From: Dyella_B sp035503745
GTDB lineage: Bacteria > Pseudomonadota > Gammaproteobacteria > Xanthomonadales > Rhodanobacteraceae
Assembly (NCBI RefSeq): GCF_035503745.1
Contig: NZ_DATJTC010000018.1
Coordinates: 124,001 to 188,000, forward strand
DNA: 64,000 nt
Reading direction: 5' to 3'
In this document: positions 51,245 to 60,544 of the stretch, piece after piece
Layout: the number at the start of each line of letters is the position of its first letter
How positions within the stretch are numbered: the first letter of the stretch is position 1
Made by a program: the position numbers and the translations under genes
Notes under the pieces: generated by a model
What the model saw: only the letters and a program-made list of their open reading frames with translations
What the model was told of the DNA's origin: nothing
Databases searched by the model: none

Positions 51245-52678
51245 CTACATGGCCTCGAAGTGATCCAGGCACTGGCCCAGCAGCTGCATGGCCTCGCGCA
51301 GCTCGGCCACGGAAAGGCCGCAATACCCCAGGATCAGGCCCTGCCGCTGGGGCGGATGGATGTAGAGCGGGCTGATCGGATAAAGGCCCAGGCCGCGTTC
51401 ATGCGCATACGCGATCAAGGCTTCGCAGCGGGCGCGGTCATAGTCGCGCAGCCATGCCACCACGTGCATGCCGGCGGGTGTGTCGCTGATCTGGATCCGG
51501 TCGCCGGCGTGTTCGCGCAGGCTCGCGATAGTCGCTTCGCGGCGCGCCTTCAATTCCTTGCGCGCCAGCCGCAAGTGGCGTTCGAAGCCGCCGTCTTCCA
51601 TGAAGCGGGCCAGCGCGGCTTGTTCGATCACCGGACAGGCGATGTCGCCCAGGTATTTGGCATTGAGGAAATCGACGCGCAGTGCGGCGGGCAACACCAT
51701 GTACGCCAGACGCAGGCCGCCGAACATGACTTTGGAGAAGGTGCCGACGTAGATCACGCGATCGGCTTCGTCCAGCGCGCGCAGTGCGGCGAGCGGATGC
51801 GCGTCGTAGCGGAACTCGCCGTCGTAGTCGTCCTCGAGGATCCAGCAGTTGTGCTCGCCCGCGTAGCGCAGCAGCTCCACCCGGCGTTGCAGCGACATCA
51901 CCGCGCCGGTGGGAAAGTGGTGCGAAGGGGTAACGTAAATCAGTCGCGGCGAATCGTCGGGAAGCTGGCGGCAGATCATGCCTTCGTCATCGGTATTGAC
52001 CGGAATCAGCGTAGCGCCGTGGGCGACAAGCGCCTGGTGCGCACTGAAGTAATGCGGCTCTTCCAGCACCACCGGATCGCCTTCGTTGAGCAGCACGCGT
52101 GCAGTGAGGTCGATGGCCTGCTGCGTACCGGCCACGATCAGCACGTCGTCGGGTTCGGCATGCACGCCGCGGCGGCGTGCGAGGTAGTCGCACGTCTGCT
52201 TGCGCAATGCGCCGACGCCGGCGACCTCGGTGATGTTCAACCGCGTATAGGCGGCCGCACGCGCCAGCTCACGCCCCCATGCATTGTTGAGCGCGGGGTT
52301 GATCTGCGGATTGCCGTATTGCAGGTTGTAGCGCACGTTGCGATGCATGCGCGGGATGTCCCAGTCGCGCACAGCGCGCGCGCGCTGGGCGTAGCGGGAA
52401 GGTGCCTGGATTTCCTTTTTCGCGTGTTGCGGCGCGGGCCTTGCGCGCAGGTCGCTGACGTAGCTGCCCGAACCGACGCGGCCATCGATGTAGCCTTCGG
52501 CACGCAACTGCTCGTAGGCGGCAAGCACGGTGGTGCGCGAAAGCTCCAGTTCGTCGGCCAATTCACGCGTGGGCGGCAACTGCGTGCCAGCGGTGATCCG
52601 TCCATCGAGGATGGACGCTTTCAGCGCACGCGTCAGCTGTTCGTAAAGCGGTCCTCGCCCGTCCAGTTCCAGGTACAC
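51245..52678 (-). CDS. MocR/PdxR-type regulator (GntR domain plus aminotransferase domain)
   Basis: The 477-residue protein joins an N-terminal GntR winged helix (LYEQLTRALKASILDG then RELADELELSRTTVLAAYEQL, residues 11-65) to a fold-type I PLP domain. The PLP lysine is in GTFSKVMFGGLRLAYMVLP near residue 320. MocR proteins sense PLP or amino acids and regulate vitamin B6, GABA or taurine genes. The target is unknown and no B6 genes are nearby. The start is GTG at 52678 with GGAGG 7 bases upstream. It is autoregulation-ready, with repeats upstream. Confidence 0.9.
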   Translation of the reverse strand: MYLELDGRGPLYEQLTRALKASILDGRITAGTQLPPTRELADELELSRTTVLAAYEQLRAEGYIDGRVGSGSYVSDLRARPAPQHAKKEIQAPSRYAQRARAVRDWDIPRMHRNVRYNLQYGNPQINPALNNAWGRELARAAAYTRLNITEVAGVGALRKQTCDYLARRRGVHAEPDDVLIVAGTQQAIDLTARVLLNEGDPVVLEEPHYFSAHQALVAHGATLIPVNTDDEGMICRQLPDDSPRLIYVTPSHHFPTGAVMSLQRRVELLRYAGEHNCWILEDDYDGEFRYDAHPLAALRALDEADRVIYVGTFSKVMFGGLRLAYMVLPAALRVDFLNAKYLGDIACPVIEQAALARFMEDGGFERHLRLARKELKARREATIASLREHAGDRIQISDTPAGMHVVAWLRDYDRARCEALIAYAHERGLGLYPISPLYIHPPQRQGLILGYCGLSVAELREAMQLLGQCLDHFEAM

Positions 52679-53006
52679 GCACGACCCTCCAATTGGTACC
52701 TAGAAATTACGGTCAATTGGTTATGGAGGGAATGTGCCTAGATACCTAGTCTGAATGGGTCACGGGTTCACGAGCCATTCCCGGCCGCTCCCCAGGCCGG
52801 TACTCCGGCGGCGATGTCTCCCTCACTCCCCGCCCCCACGGGGTGGCCTGCAAGCGCCACTCCGTGGGTCTTCTTGTCGTGAAAGCATGATGTTTGGCTT
52901 GCGCGAAGCTGAAGGCCGCATGCCTGCGTCGAATGTTCACGCCGATCCGTGTGCAATGCCGTACGCCGGGGAGGTCGAGCATTGCCCGCTGGAGGGTTGC
53001 GCGTGG
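52679..53006. other. 328-bp intergenic region between the MocR and oxygenase genes
   Basis: Apart from the MocR operator cluster the only structure I see is a strong hairpin at 52835-52868 (CCCACGGGGTGGC and GCCACTCCGTGGG, one mismatch) with a T-rich tail TCTTCTTGT on the plus strand. No open frame in the region has a convincing start or composition. Confidence 0.6.
52690..52749. promoter_or_regulatory. Repeat cluster upstream of the MocR gene (candidate operator)
   Basis: CAATTGG occurs at 52690 and again at 52714, 24 bases apart. TACCTAG occurs at 52697 and 52743. Direct repeats of this kind are typical MocR binding sites. The cluster begins 12 bases before the start codon and covers the promoter. 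Confidence 0.5.
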
Positions 53007-53861
53007 TTATTTGCGCGAGGAACTCTGGAAAGGCCGCTCGCGCAGCCACTTGGTGGCGATCCATTTTTCGCCCTTGGTCACCGGCAGACCCGCGTGCAGG
53101 GACGCGGTATCGCCCGTGTCGTAAGCGAAATAGACGGCCGAACCGCGCAATGCGGTCACGGTGAGCCCGATTTCCGGAAAGGCGGTGCCGCCGCCGGCCT
53201 CGGGCGTGTTCAGATACATCACCACGCTGGCGATGCGCTGGCCGCCCTTGGCGGTGATGGCGGCGAAGCCGGGTTGTTCGGGATCGAACCAGTCGTAGTG
53301 GGGCTCATATTGTTGTCCTGGCAGGTAATGCAGCACCTGCAGGCCCTCGCCGTGTTCGACGGGGATGTTCAGCAAGGCGGCAATGCGTTGTTCGATGCGC
53401 TTGACCAGGGTGGTTTCGCCGATACCGAAAAACATGCCTTCGCTGGTGCGGCGTGCATCTACTTGCTGCTTGCCGTCACTGTCCACCGTCATGGCTCGTT
53501 GCAGGCGCGGTTTCGCCTCCAGGACCAGCGCCTCGCATTCGCCTTGCGACAGCAGGTTGCCCAGCACGCGCAGCGCGGGCGATTCGACGCTGAGCGAAAC
53601 ATCGATGGTGCGCCCTTCGGCGATCGCCTGCGGCGGCTCGGGGTGGCGCGTGCGGCGGCCCTGGGTTTTGGGCGACTGTGCCCGCGCGTCGAGTGCCGAG
53701 ATCGGCATGTTGAGCACGGTGGCGACGATGGTGCGGCTCTGCCGCGCGTCGTAACCGGAATCGAGCATCAGCTTGAGTACGGCCTCCACGCTGTGGCCGT
53801 CGCGGGTGGTGGAAAGAATCCAGTCGCGCAGTTCGGGGGTGATCGGTGAGTGCGATTTCAT
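53007..53861 (-). CDS. 2OG-Fe(II) oxygenase, prolyl 4-hydroxylase-like
   Basis: The 284-residue protein has a C-terminal P4H-type double-stranded beta helix. The iron ligands are HYDWF (H and D near residue 192) and the later histidine in ASLHAGLPVTKGEKW, where the lysine binds 2-oxoglutarate. SEGMFFGIGE and VLHYLPGQQYEPHYD are family-typical. The N-terminal 70 residues are helical and not recognised. Family members hydroxylate prolines on proteins, in bacteria for example EF-Tu. No signal peptide is visible. The start at 53861 (MKSHSPITPE) was chosen. Confidence 0.9.
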   Translation of the reverse strand: MKSHSPITPELRDWILSTTRDGHSVEAVLKLMLDSGYDARQSRTIVATVLNMPISALDARAQSPKTQGRRTRHPEPPQAIAEGRTIDVSLSVESPALRVLGNLLSQGECEALVLEAKPRLQRAMTVDSDGKQQVDARRTSEGMFFGIGETTLVKRIEQRIAALLNIPVEHGEGLQVLHYLPGQQYEPHYDWFDPEQPGFAAITAKGGQRIASVVMYLNTPEAGGGTAFPEIGLTVTALRGSAVYFAYDTGDTASLHAGLPVTKGEKWIATKWLRERPFQSSSRK

Positions 53862-53923
53862 GGACAAAGCATGCCACAGCGATGCATCCGGCCGCATCGT
53901 GGCAGCCGGATGCCACGATGCAT

Positions 53924-56047
53924 TTATTGCAGGCGGTCCCACAAGAATGTGTAGGCGAGCGCGTGCATGTACGCGGTCTGCTTGTTGTCCGCGCCGGCAC
54001 CGTGGCCGCCTTCGGTGTTTTCGAAGAACCACACGTTCTTGTAGCCCATGCCTTCCATCTTAGCGGCCATCTTGCGTGCTTGCACCGGGCCCACGCGGTC
54101 GTCGCTGGTGGTGGTGTAGAACAGCACCGGCGGGTAGGCGGCACCGGCTTTCACGTTTTGATACGGAGAGAAGGTCTTGATGAAATTCCACTGCTTGGGA
54201 TCGTCGGGATTGCCATATTCGGCAATCCACGATGCGCCCGCGGATAAATGCGTGTAGCGCTTCATGTCCAGCAGCGGCACTTCGCAGGCAATGGCGCCGA
54301 ACAGCTGCGGATAAAGCGTGAGCATGTTGCCCATCAGCAGGCCGCCGTTGCTGCCGCCCTCGGCGCCCAGGTGCGCGGGCGAGGTGACCCCGCGCTTGAT
54401 CAGGTCCTGGGCCACGGCCGCGAAATCCTCGTAGGCGCGCAGGCGGTTGGCCTGCAACGCGGCCTCGTGCCAGCGCGGCCCGTATTCGCCGCCGCCGCGG
54501 ATGTTGGCGATGACGTACACGCCGCCACGCTCCAGCCACGCGCGGCCGATGGTGCCGCTATAGGTTGGCTGCAACGACACTTCGAAACCGCCGTAGCCGT
54601 ACAGCAGCGTGCGGTTCTTGCCGTTAAGCCGCATGCCCTTGGGCGCGATCTCAAAGTAGGGCACTTGGGTGCCGTCACGGGAGGCGACGAAGTGCTGGCT
54701 GACTTCGAACGTCGATGCATCGAAGAACGCCGGGCTCTGCTTGATCGTCTGCGCCTGCCCTTCGCCCAGCACGCCGCGCTGCAGTGTGGTGGGGGTGAGG
54801 AAGCCGGCCACGCGCAGCCAGTATTCGTCGCTGTGGTCCGGATCGGTATCGACCACCTCCACGGTGCTGAACGTCGGCGCGCCGGGCATGGCTTGGCGCG
54901 TCCAGTCGCCGCTGTCCTTGGGCGTCAGCACGTCGAGGCGGCTTTTCACGTCGTCCATCACATTGAGGATGAGGTGATGCCGTGTCCATGCGTAGCTGGA
55001 CAGCGCGGTGTGCTGATCGGGTGTGAACAGGGTGATGAACTGGCGCTTGCCGGCGATGAAGTCGTCGTACTTGATGGCGATCAAGGCGCCGGAGGGATAA
55101 GTGGCTCCGCCAATCGTCCACGCCTTGCGCAGTTGCACCAGCAGCCATTGCCGGTGCGGATCGGCGTTGGCGTCGCTGGGGACGTCCAGATGGATCAGCT
55201 TGCCGTCCTTGAGCTGATAGGTGTCGCTATGGAAAAAGTCGTGCGCCACGCCGATGAAGTCGCGCTCGAAGCCCGGCGTGCGATCGTGCACGGCGTTGAC
55301 GGCGAGGTCGTCGGCCTTGCCTTCATACACCGTTGTCGCGGCGCTGAGTGGCGTGCCGCGCTTCCACACCTTGGCGATGCGCGGATAGCTTGAGGTGGTC
55401 ATTGATCCGGGGCCGAAATCGGTGCCGACGTAGAGATGGTCGTCGTCGATCCAGCTGGCCTGCGTCTTGGCCACCGGCAAGTGGAAGCCGTCCTTGACGA
55501 AGGATTTGCTGGCGATGTCGAACTCGCGCACTTCCACCGCGTCACCGCCGCCGGGCGAGAGCGAGATCAGGCAGCGCGTGTAGGCGGGCTTGAGGCAATC
55601 GCTGCCCTTGAATACCCATTGCTTGCCTTCGGCCCGGTTCAGGGCATCGATGTCCAGCAGCACGTCCCATTGCGGGGCGGCCTTGCGGTATTGGGCCAGT
55701 GTGGTGCGGCGCCAGATGCCGCGTGGATGGGTCTTGTCCTGCCAGAAGTTGTAGAGATAGTCGCCGCGCCGCTCCACGAACGGAATGCGCGCGTCGGAAT
55801 CGAGCACTGCCAGGATGCGGTCGCGCGTCTTGGCAAATTCGGCGCTGTCGGCGAACTGTTTTTGCGTGATGGCGTTCTGCGCCTTCACCCAGTCTGTCGC
55901 GCGCGCGCCGTGGATGTCTTCCAGCCACAGATAAGGATCGTCGCCGGGTGCCGGGTTGCCGGCGGTGGAAGTGTCGCTTGCGTGAGCCATGCCGCCCATG
56001 ATGACGGCCCATGCCAGGGCCAGCTTGATCGGGTTCTTCGCACGCAT
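53924..56047 (-). CDS. Prolyl oligopeptidase family serine peptidase (S9A), secreted
   Basis: The 707-residue protein has a signal peptide ending AHAS (about residue 23), a seven-bladed propeller (about 75-430) and a C-terminal alpha/beta hydrolase domain. The catalytic serine is in AEGGSNGGLLMGNM, the aspartate in TSDDRVGPVQARKMA, and the histidine in EGGHGAG. It should cut short peptides after proline in the periplasm. The start at 56047 fits the signal peptide; the long upstream frame overlaps hppA. It is 62 bp downstream of the oxygenase start region on the same strand. Confidence 0.95.
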   Translation of the reverse strand: MRAKNPIKLALAWAVIMGGMAHASDTSTAGNPAPGDDPYLWLEDIHGARATDWVKAQNAITQKQFADSAEFAKTRDRILAVLDSDARIPFVERRGDYLYNFWQDKTHPRGIWRRTTLAQYRKAAPQWDVLLDIDALNRAEGKQWVFKGSDCLKPAYTRCLISLSPGGGDAVEVREFDIASKSFVKDGFHLPVAKTQASWIDDDHLYVGTDFGPGSMTTSSYPRIAKVWKRGTPLSAATTVYEGKADDLAVNAVHDRTPGFERDFIGVAHDFFHSDTYQLKDGKLIHLDVPSDANADPHRQWLLVQLRKAWTIGGATYPSGALIAIKYDDFIAGKRQFITLFTPDQHTALSSYAWTRHHLILNVMDDVKSRLDVLTPKDSGDWTRQAMPGAPTFSTVEVVDTDPDHSDEYWLRVAGFLTPTTLQRGVLGEGQAQTIKQSPAFFDASTFEVSQHFVASRDGTQVPYFEIAPKGMRLNGKNRTLLYGYGGFEVSLQPTYSGTIGRAWLERGGVYVIANIRGGGEYGPRWHEAALQANRLRAYEDFAAVAQDLIKRGVTSPAHLGAEGGSNGGLLMGNMLTLYPQLFGAIACEVPLLDMKRYTHLSAGASWIAEYGNPDDPKQWNFIKTFSPYQNVKAGAAYPPVLFYTTTSDDRVGPVQARKMAAKMEGMGYKNVWFFENTEGGHGAGADNKQTAYMHALAYTFLWDRLQ

Positions 56048-56153
56048 GTTTGCGCTCCGTGGTGGGCGCGAGCTTGAGAACCCGCGCAGAAGCCAGAGCA
56101 TGCATGCGTGAGCCCGGGGAACGCCAGTGGAGAAGGTCAGCGGAGCCCCGGGA

Positions 56154-56181
56154 GATTCCCCTCGCCCAAGCGAGGGGAATC
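56154..56181 (-). terminator. Hairpin downstream of hppA
   Basis: GATTCCCCTCGC and GCGAGGGGAATC form a perfect 12-bp stem around CCAA, 12 bases after the hppA stop. No T-run follows, so it may stabilise the mRNA end rather than terminate alone. Confidence 0.6.
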
Positions 56182-56193
56182 GGCCGTAGACGA

Positions 56194-58221
56194 TCAGAGC
56201 AACGGAATCAGTAGCAGCGCCACGATGTTGATGATCTTGATCAGCGGGTTCACCGCCGGACCTGCGGTGTCTTTGTACGGATCGCCCACGGTATCGCCGG
56301 TCACCGCCGCCTTGTGCGCGTCGGAGCCTTTGCCGCCGAAGTTGCCATCCTCGATGTACTTCTTGGCGTTGTCCCATGCGCCGCCGCCGGTGGTCATGGA
56401 GATGGCCACGAACAGGCCCGTGACGATGGTGCCGATCAGCATGCCGCCCAGCGCGACCGGGCCGAGCAGGAAGCCGACCAGGATCGGAATCAGCACCGGC
56501 AGCAGCGAGGGCACCATCATTTCATTGATCGCCGACTTGGTCAGCATGTCCACCGCGCGCGAATAGTCGGGCTTGGTGGTGCCTTCCATGATACCCTTGA
56601 TCTCGCGGAACTGCCGGCGCACTTCCTCCACCACGGAGCCGGCGGCACGGCCGACCGCCTCCATGGCCATCGCGCCGAACAGGTACGGGATCAGGCCGCC
56701 GATCAGGAGGCCCACGATCACCCGGTGATCGGACAGATCGAAGCTAAACACCTTGCCCGGATGATCCAGCGCCAGACGGTGCGTGTAGTCGGCGAACAGC
56801 ACCAGCGCGGCCAGGCCGGCCGAGCCGATCGCGTAGCCCTTGGTCACGGCCTTGGTGGTGTTGCCGACCGCATCGAGCGGATCGGTGACGCCGCGCACTT
56901 CGGCGGGAAGTTCCGCCATCTCGGCGATGCCGCCGGCGTTGTCGGTGATCGGGCCATAGGCGTCCAGTGCCACGATCATGCCGGTCATCGACAGCATGGC
57001 CGTGGCGGCGATGGCGATGCCGTACAGGCCCGCCAGCGCGTACGCGCCCCAGATCGCCGCGCATACAGCCAACACCGGCAGCGCGGTGGATTTCATCGAC
57101 ACGCCGATGCCGGCGATGATGTTGGTCGCGTGTCCGGTCGTGGACGACTTGGCCACGTGACGTACCGGCGCGTACTCGGTGGCGGTGTAGTACTCGGTGA
57201 TCACTACGATGATCGCGGTCAGTACCAGGCCGATCAGCGCGCTGCCGTAGAGGTTTTTCACGCCCAGCGTGGCATCGGCCATCAGCGCGGTGGTGATCGG
57301 CCAGAACGCGATCGCGGCGAGCACGCCTGAGACCATCACGCCCATGTACAGCGCGCTCATGATTTTGGCGCCGCCGCGAACACGCACGAAGAACGTGCCG
57401 ATCACCGAGGCGATGATCGAAGCGCCGCCCAGCAGCAGCGGATACAGCACCGAGTTGGAACCGGCCTGGTCGCCAAGCACGCCGCCCAGCAGCATGCTGG
57501 CGATCAGCGTCACCGCGTAGGTTTCGAACAGGTCCGCCGCCATGCCCGCGCAATCGCCCACGTTGTCGCCGACGTTGTCGGCGATCACGGCCGGATTGCG
57601 CGGATCGTCTTCCGGAATGCCCGCCTCGACCTTGCCGACCAGGTCCGCGCCCACATCCGCACCTTTGGTGAAGATGCCGCCGCCAAGGCGCGCGAAGATC
57701 GAAATCAGCGAGGAACCGAAGGCCAGGCCCACCATCGCATGCAGGGCGCGTTCGGTGTCGTAGCCGGCGTGGATCAGCGCCACGTAGTAGCCGGCCACGC
57801 CGAGCAGGGCGAGGCCCACCACCAGCATGCCGGTGATCGCGCCGCCGCGGAAGGCGACATTCAGTGCCGGGGCCAGGCCGCCGCGTGCCGCCTCGGCCGT
57901 GCGCACGTTGGCGCGAACCGAGACATTCATACCGATGTAGCCGGTCGCCCCCGACAGGATGGCGCCGATCGCAAAACCGATCGCCGTGCCCCAGTCCAGG
58001 GCGAACCCTATGATGACCAGCAGCACCGCGCCCACCAAGGCGATCGTGCGGTACTGGCGGTTGAGGTAGGCGCGGGCGCCTTCCTGGATAGCCGAGGCGA
58101 TTTCCTGCATGCGCGCGTTGCCTGGCGATTTCGCCAGCACCCAGCGCACGGAAAACGCCCCGTACAAAATCGCCACGACCGCGCAAGCCAACGCGATCCA
58201 CAAGCCATACTGCTGCAGCAT
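56194..58221 (-). CDS. hppA: Proton-translocating membrane pyrophosphatase, K+-independent
   Basis: The 675-residue protein has about 16 membrane segments. The catalytic region is DVGADLVGKVEAGIPEDDPR followed by NPAVIADNVGDNVGDCAGM. GNTTKA near residue 450 has the lysine that marks the K+-independent H+-PPase class; K+-dependent enzymes have alanine here. It pumps protons with the energy of pyrophosphate. GGAGG precedes the ATG at 58221. The pfp gene, which also uses pyrophosphate, is next upstream on the same strand, 267 bp away. Confidence 0.97.
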   Translation of the reverse strand: MLQQYGLWIALACAVVAILYGAFSVRWVLAKSPGNARMQEIASAIQEGARAYLNRQYRTIALVGAVLLVIIGFALDWGTAIGFAIGAILSGATGYIGMNVSVRANVRTAEAARGGLAPALNVAFRGGAITGMLVVGLALLGVAGYYVALIHAGYDTERALHAMVGLAFGSSLISIFARLGGGIFTKGADVGADLVGKVEAGIPEDDPRNPAVIADNVGDNVGDCAGMAADLFETYAVTLIASMLLGGVLGDQAGSNSVLYPLLLGGASIIASVIGTFFVRVRGGAKIMSALYMGVMVSGVLAAIAFWPITTALMADATLGVKNLYGSALIGLVLTAIIVVITEYYTATEYAPVRHVAKSSTTGHATNIIAGIGVSMKSTALPVLAVCAAIWGAYALAGLYGIAIAATAMLSMTGMIVALDAYGPITDNAGGIAEMAELPAEVRGVTDPLDAVGNTTKAVTKGYAIGSAGLAALVLFADYTHRLALDHPGKVFSFDLSDHRVIVGLLIGGLIPYLFGAMAMEAVGRAAGSVVEEVRRQFREIKGIMEGTTKPDYSRAVDMLTKSAINEMMVPSLLPVLIPILVGFLLGPVALGGMLIGTIVTGLFVAISMTTGGGAWDNAKKYIEDGNFGGKGSDAHKAAVTGDTVGDPYKDTAGPAVNPLIKIINIVALLLIPLL

Positions 58222-58368
58222 CGGTGCCTCCCCTCCAGTGGTGTCGGCCGCCCGGACGGGCGGTCGGAGTCGAGTATAGGCAGAGGATGTGTGACGGAAT
58301 GTTGTGCGGCGCAGCGGATGGACGCGCTATTTGCCGCATCCGTCGTGCATGTTCTTGCCCAATGCTGC

Positions 58369-58480
58369 TCCTCCCCCTGCTTGCATGGGGGTGAGAGGGG
58401 GTGCTCTTCATGCGCTTACCTGCATCGAGGCAAGATTGCCCGCCGTCCCCAGCCCTCCCCTGCAGGCAGGGAAGGGAGTG
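58369..58480. repeat. Inverted pair of REP-like hairpin elements downstream of pfp
   Basis: The first element (58369-58403) has CTCCCCCTGC...GCATGGGGGTGAG; the second (58445-58480) has, on the opposite strand, CTTCCCTGC...GCAGGGGAG followed by GGCTGGGGACGG. The two are inverted copies about 40 bases apart, ending 8 bases before the pfp stop. The same element pair occurs in the 1.8-2.3 kb repeat and at 60545-60701. Confidence 0.75.
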
Positions 58481-58488
58481 ATGGCGCA

Positions 58489-59760
58489 TCAATGCGCGAA
58501 ATCAGGCAACCGCTTCGCCACCGCCACATTCTTCAACTGCACATACTTGGGCAGCCCGTCGCGACCATAGGGCAAGGGCGCTTCGCCCTGGATCAGCGGC
58601 GCGAGATAGCGGCGCGCAGCGGCGGTGATGCCCAAGCCATCGCGCGTGAGAAAATTTGCCGGCATTTTCTTTTCGCGATTGGCGATCTTGTCCAGCGCGG
58701 CCGGTTCGATCTTCCAGCGGTACGGCGCATCGGCCGTGCGCACGATCACCGGCATCACCGCGTTCATACCCTTGAGCGCGTATTCCACCGCGGCCTTGCC
58801 TACGGCGTAGGCCTGGTCGGCATCGGTCTTGGAGGCCATGTGACGCGCCGCGCGCTGCAGGTAATCGGGCAGCGCCCAGTGATATTTGTAGCCGAGCTTG
58901 TCCTTGACCAGCGCCGCCAGCACCGGTGCCACGCCGCCCAGCTGCGTGTGGCCGAACGCATCGCGCGTGCCGGCCTCGGCCAGAAACTGGCCCCGGGCGT
59001 TGCGGATGCCTTCGGAGGCGACCACCGTGCACCAGCCCACGCGCTCCACCGTGGCTTTTACCTTGGCGATGAAGGCGGCCTCGTCGAACACGCGCTCGGG
59101 GAACAGGATGATGTGCGGCGGCGCGTCCTGGCCTTCGCCGGCCAGGCCCGACGCGGCGGCGATCCAGCCCGCGTGGCGGCCCATCACTTCCAGGATGAAC
59201 ACCTTGGTGGACGTGTCGGCCATCGAGGCCACGTCCAGGCTCGCTTCCAGCGTGGACACCGCCGTGTACTTGGCCACCGAACCGAAGCCGGGACAGCAGT
59301 CGGTGACGGCCAGGTCGTTGTCCACTGTCTTGGGCACGCCGATGCAGCGGATGTCGTAGCCCATCGCCTTGCCGAGCTGGGAGATCTTCAGCGCCGTGTC
59401 GGCCGAATCGTTGCCGCCGTTGTAGAGGAACCAGCGGATGTCGTGCGCGCGCAACACTTCGATCAGGCGCTCGTACTCGGCGCGATTGGCGTCCAGCGAC
59501 TTGAGCTTGTAGCGGCACGAACCGAACGCGCCGCCGGGCGTGTGGCGCAGCGCTTCGATGGCGGCGGCGGTTTCCTTGCCGGTATCGATCAGTTCCTCGC
59601 GCAACGCACCCAGGATGCCGTTGCGAGCCGCGTACACTTTCACGCCGTGCGCACGCGCGGTCTGGATGACGCCGGCAGCGGTGGCATTGATCACGGCGGT
59701 GACGCCGCCGGACTGCGCATACAGCAGGCGACCGGCGGCGGGGCGGGCTTTGGGCTTCAT
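58489..59760 (-). CDS. pfp: 6-phosphofructokinase, pyrophosphate-dependent type
   Basis: The 423-residue protein is a PFK with LLYAQSGGVTAVINATAAG at the start. The motif NGGNDSADT near residue 110 replaces the GGDGS of ATP-dependent enzymes, and PKTVDNDL near 140 has the lysine typical of PPi-dependent PFKs. It interconverts fructose-6-phosphate and fructose-1,6-bisphosphate with PPi in place of ATP. This enzyme type is known from Xanthomonas. The ATG at 59760 has GGAG 7 bases upstream; GTG at 59766 is too close to it. It is next to hppA. Confidence 0.93.
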   Translation of the reverse strand: MKPKARPAAGRLLYAQSGGVTAVINATAAGVIQTARAHGVKVYAARNGILGALREELIDTGKETAAAIEALRHTPGGAFGSCRYKLKSLDANRAEYERLIEVLRAHDIRWFLYNGGNDSADTALKISQLGKAMGYDIRCIGVPKTVDNDLAVTDCCPGFGSVAKYTAVSTLEASLDVASMADTSTKVFILEVMGRHAGWIAAASGLAGEGQDAPPHIILFPERVFDEAAFIAKVKATVERVGWCTVVASEGIRNARGQFLAEAGTRDAFGHTQLGGVAPVLAALVKDKLGYKYHWALPDYLQRAARHMASKTDADQAYAVGKAAVEYALKGMNAVMPVIVRTADAPYRWKIEPAALDKIANREKKMPANFLTRDGLGITAAARRYLAPLIQGEAPLPYGRDGLPKYVQLKNVAVAKRLPDFAH

Positions 59761-59850
59761 CGGCACTCTCCAGGCAGATGTGACACTTGGGCTTCAATCA
59801 TCGATTACATGCGTATCAACCACTTGGCGGCCTTTACGCCGTTTTGCGGT

Positions 59851-59879
59851 TTGACGATACCCCCCGCAGACGGTACTTT
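59851..59879 (+). promoter_or_regulatory. Probable sigma-70 promoter of adk
   Basis: TTGACG at 59851-59856, a 17-base spacer, then TACTTT at 59874-59879. It lies about 70 bases before adk in the divergent interval with pfp. Confidence 0.55.
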
Positions 59880-59948
59880 GGCCGTATCATTTAAAGAATC
59901 CGTGGAACTGCGGCAGTGTGCGGCAGAACGCGGGTCTTGTGGAGTTCT

Positions 59949-60533
59949 ATGCGACTTGTCCTCCTAGGTGCGCCCGGTTCGGGCAAGGGTACCCAGGCTG
60001 CCCGGCTCAAGGCCGATCTGGGCGTGCCGCACATCTCGACCGGCGACATGCTGCGCGCGGCGGTGAAAGCGGGTACGCCCCTTGGCGTGAAGGCCAAGGC
60101 CGTGATGGACGCGGGCCAGCTGGTGTCCGACGACATCCTGCTCGGCATGCTGGAAGAACGCCTCGCCGAAGCGGACGTGAAGTCCGGCTTCATCCTCGAC
60201 GGCTACCCGCGCAACCTCGCGCAGGCCGACGCGCTCGATCACCTGCTTACCAAGATCGGCCAGCCGCTCGATGCGGTGGTCAAGCTTGAAGTGCCCAGCG
60301 AAGTGATCATCAAGCGCTGCGAGATCCGCTTCGCGGCCGAGCACCGCAAGGACGACGATCCGGTGGTGGTGCGCGACCGCTTGAAGGTCTACGCCCAGCA
60401 GACCGCGCCGGTTGCCGATTTCTACGCCCGCCGCGGCAAGCTGCAAGTGGTCGATGGCGTGGGTGAGCTGGACGAAGTCACCGCGCGCGTCAAGCGCGCG
60501 CTCGCCGCCGAATCGGCGGCCGCCAACGGCTGA
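59949..60533 (+). CDS. adk: Adenylate kinase (short form)
   Basis: The 194-residue protein has the P-loop GAPGSGKGTQAARL near residues 8-21, STGDMLRAAV and LDGYPRNLAQADALD. It lacks the longer LID of E. coli Adk, so it is the short type common in Xanthomonadales. It balances AMP, ADP and ATP. GGAG is 4 bases before the ATG at 59949. It is followed by a REP-like hairpin pair and mpl, 202 bp away. Confidence 0.96.
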   Translation: MRLVLLGAPGSGKGTQAARLKADLGVPHISTGDMLRAAVKAGTPLGVKAKAVMDAGQLVSDDILLGMLEERLAEADVKSGFILDGYPRNLAQADALDHLLTKIGQPLDAVVKLEVPSEVIIKRCEIRFAAEHRKDDDPVVVRDRLKVYAQQTAPVADFYARRGKLQVVDGVGELDEVTARVKRALAAESAAANG

Positions 60534-60544
60534 CCGCTTTTCTT

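Noticed and set aside
50312..52741. 809-codon plus-strand frame across ppa and the MocR gene
   Set aside because: Runs antisense to two well-supported genes and through a terminator.
52768..53064. 98-codon minus-strand frame between the oxygenase and MocR genes
   Set aside because: It overlaps the oxygenase end and a hairpin, with low-complexity composition and no start signal.
57739..59967. 742-codon plus-strand frame opposite pfp
   Set aside because: Antisense to pfp, whose motifs and start are clear.
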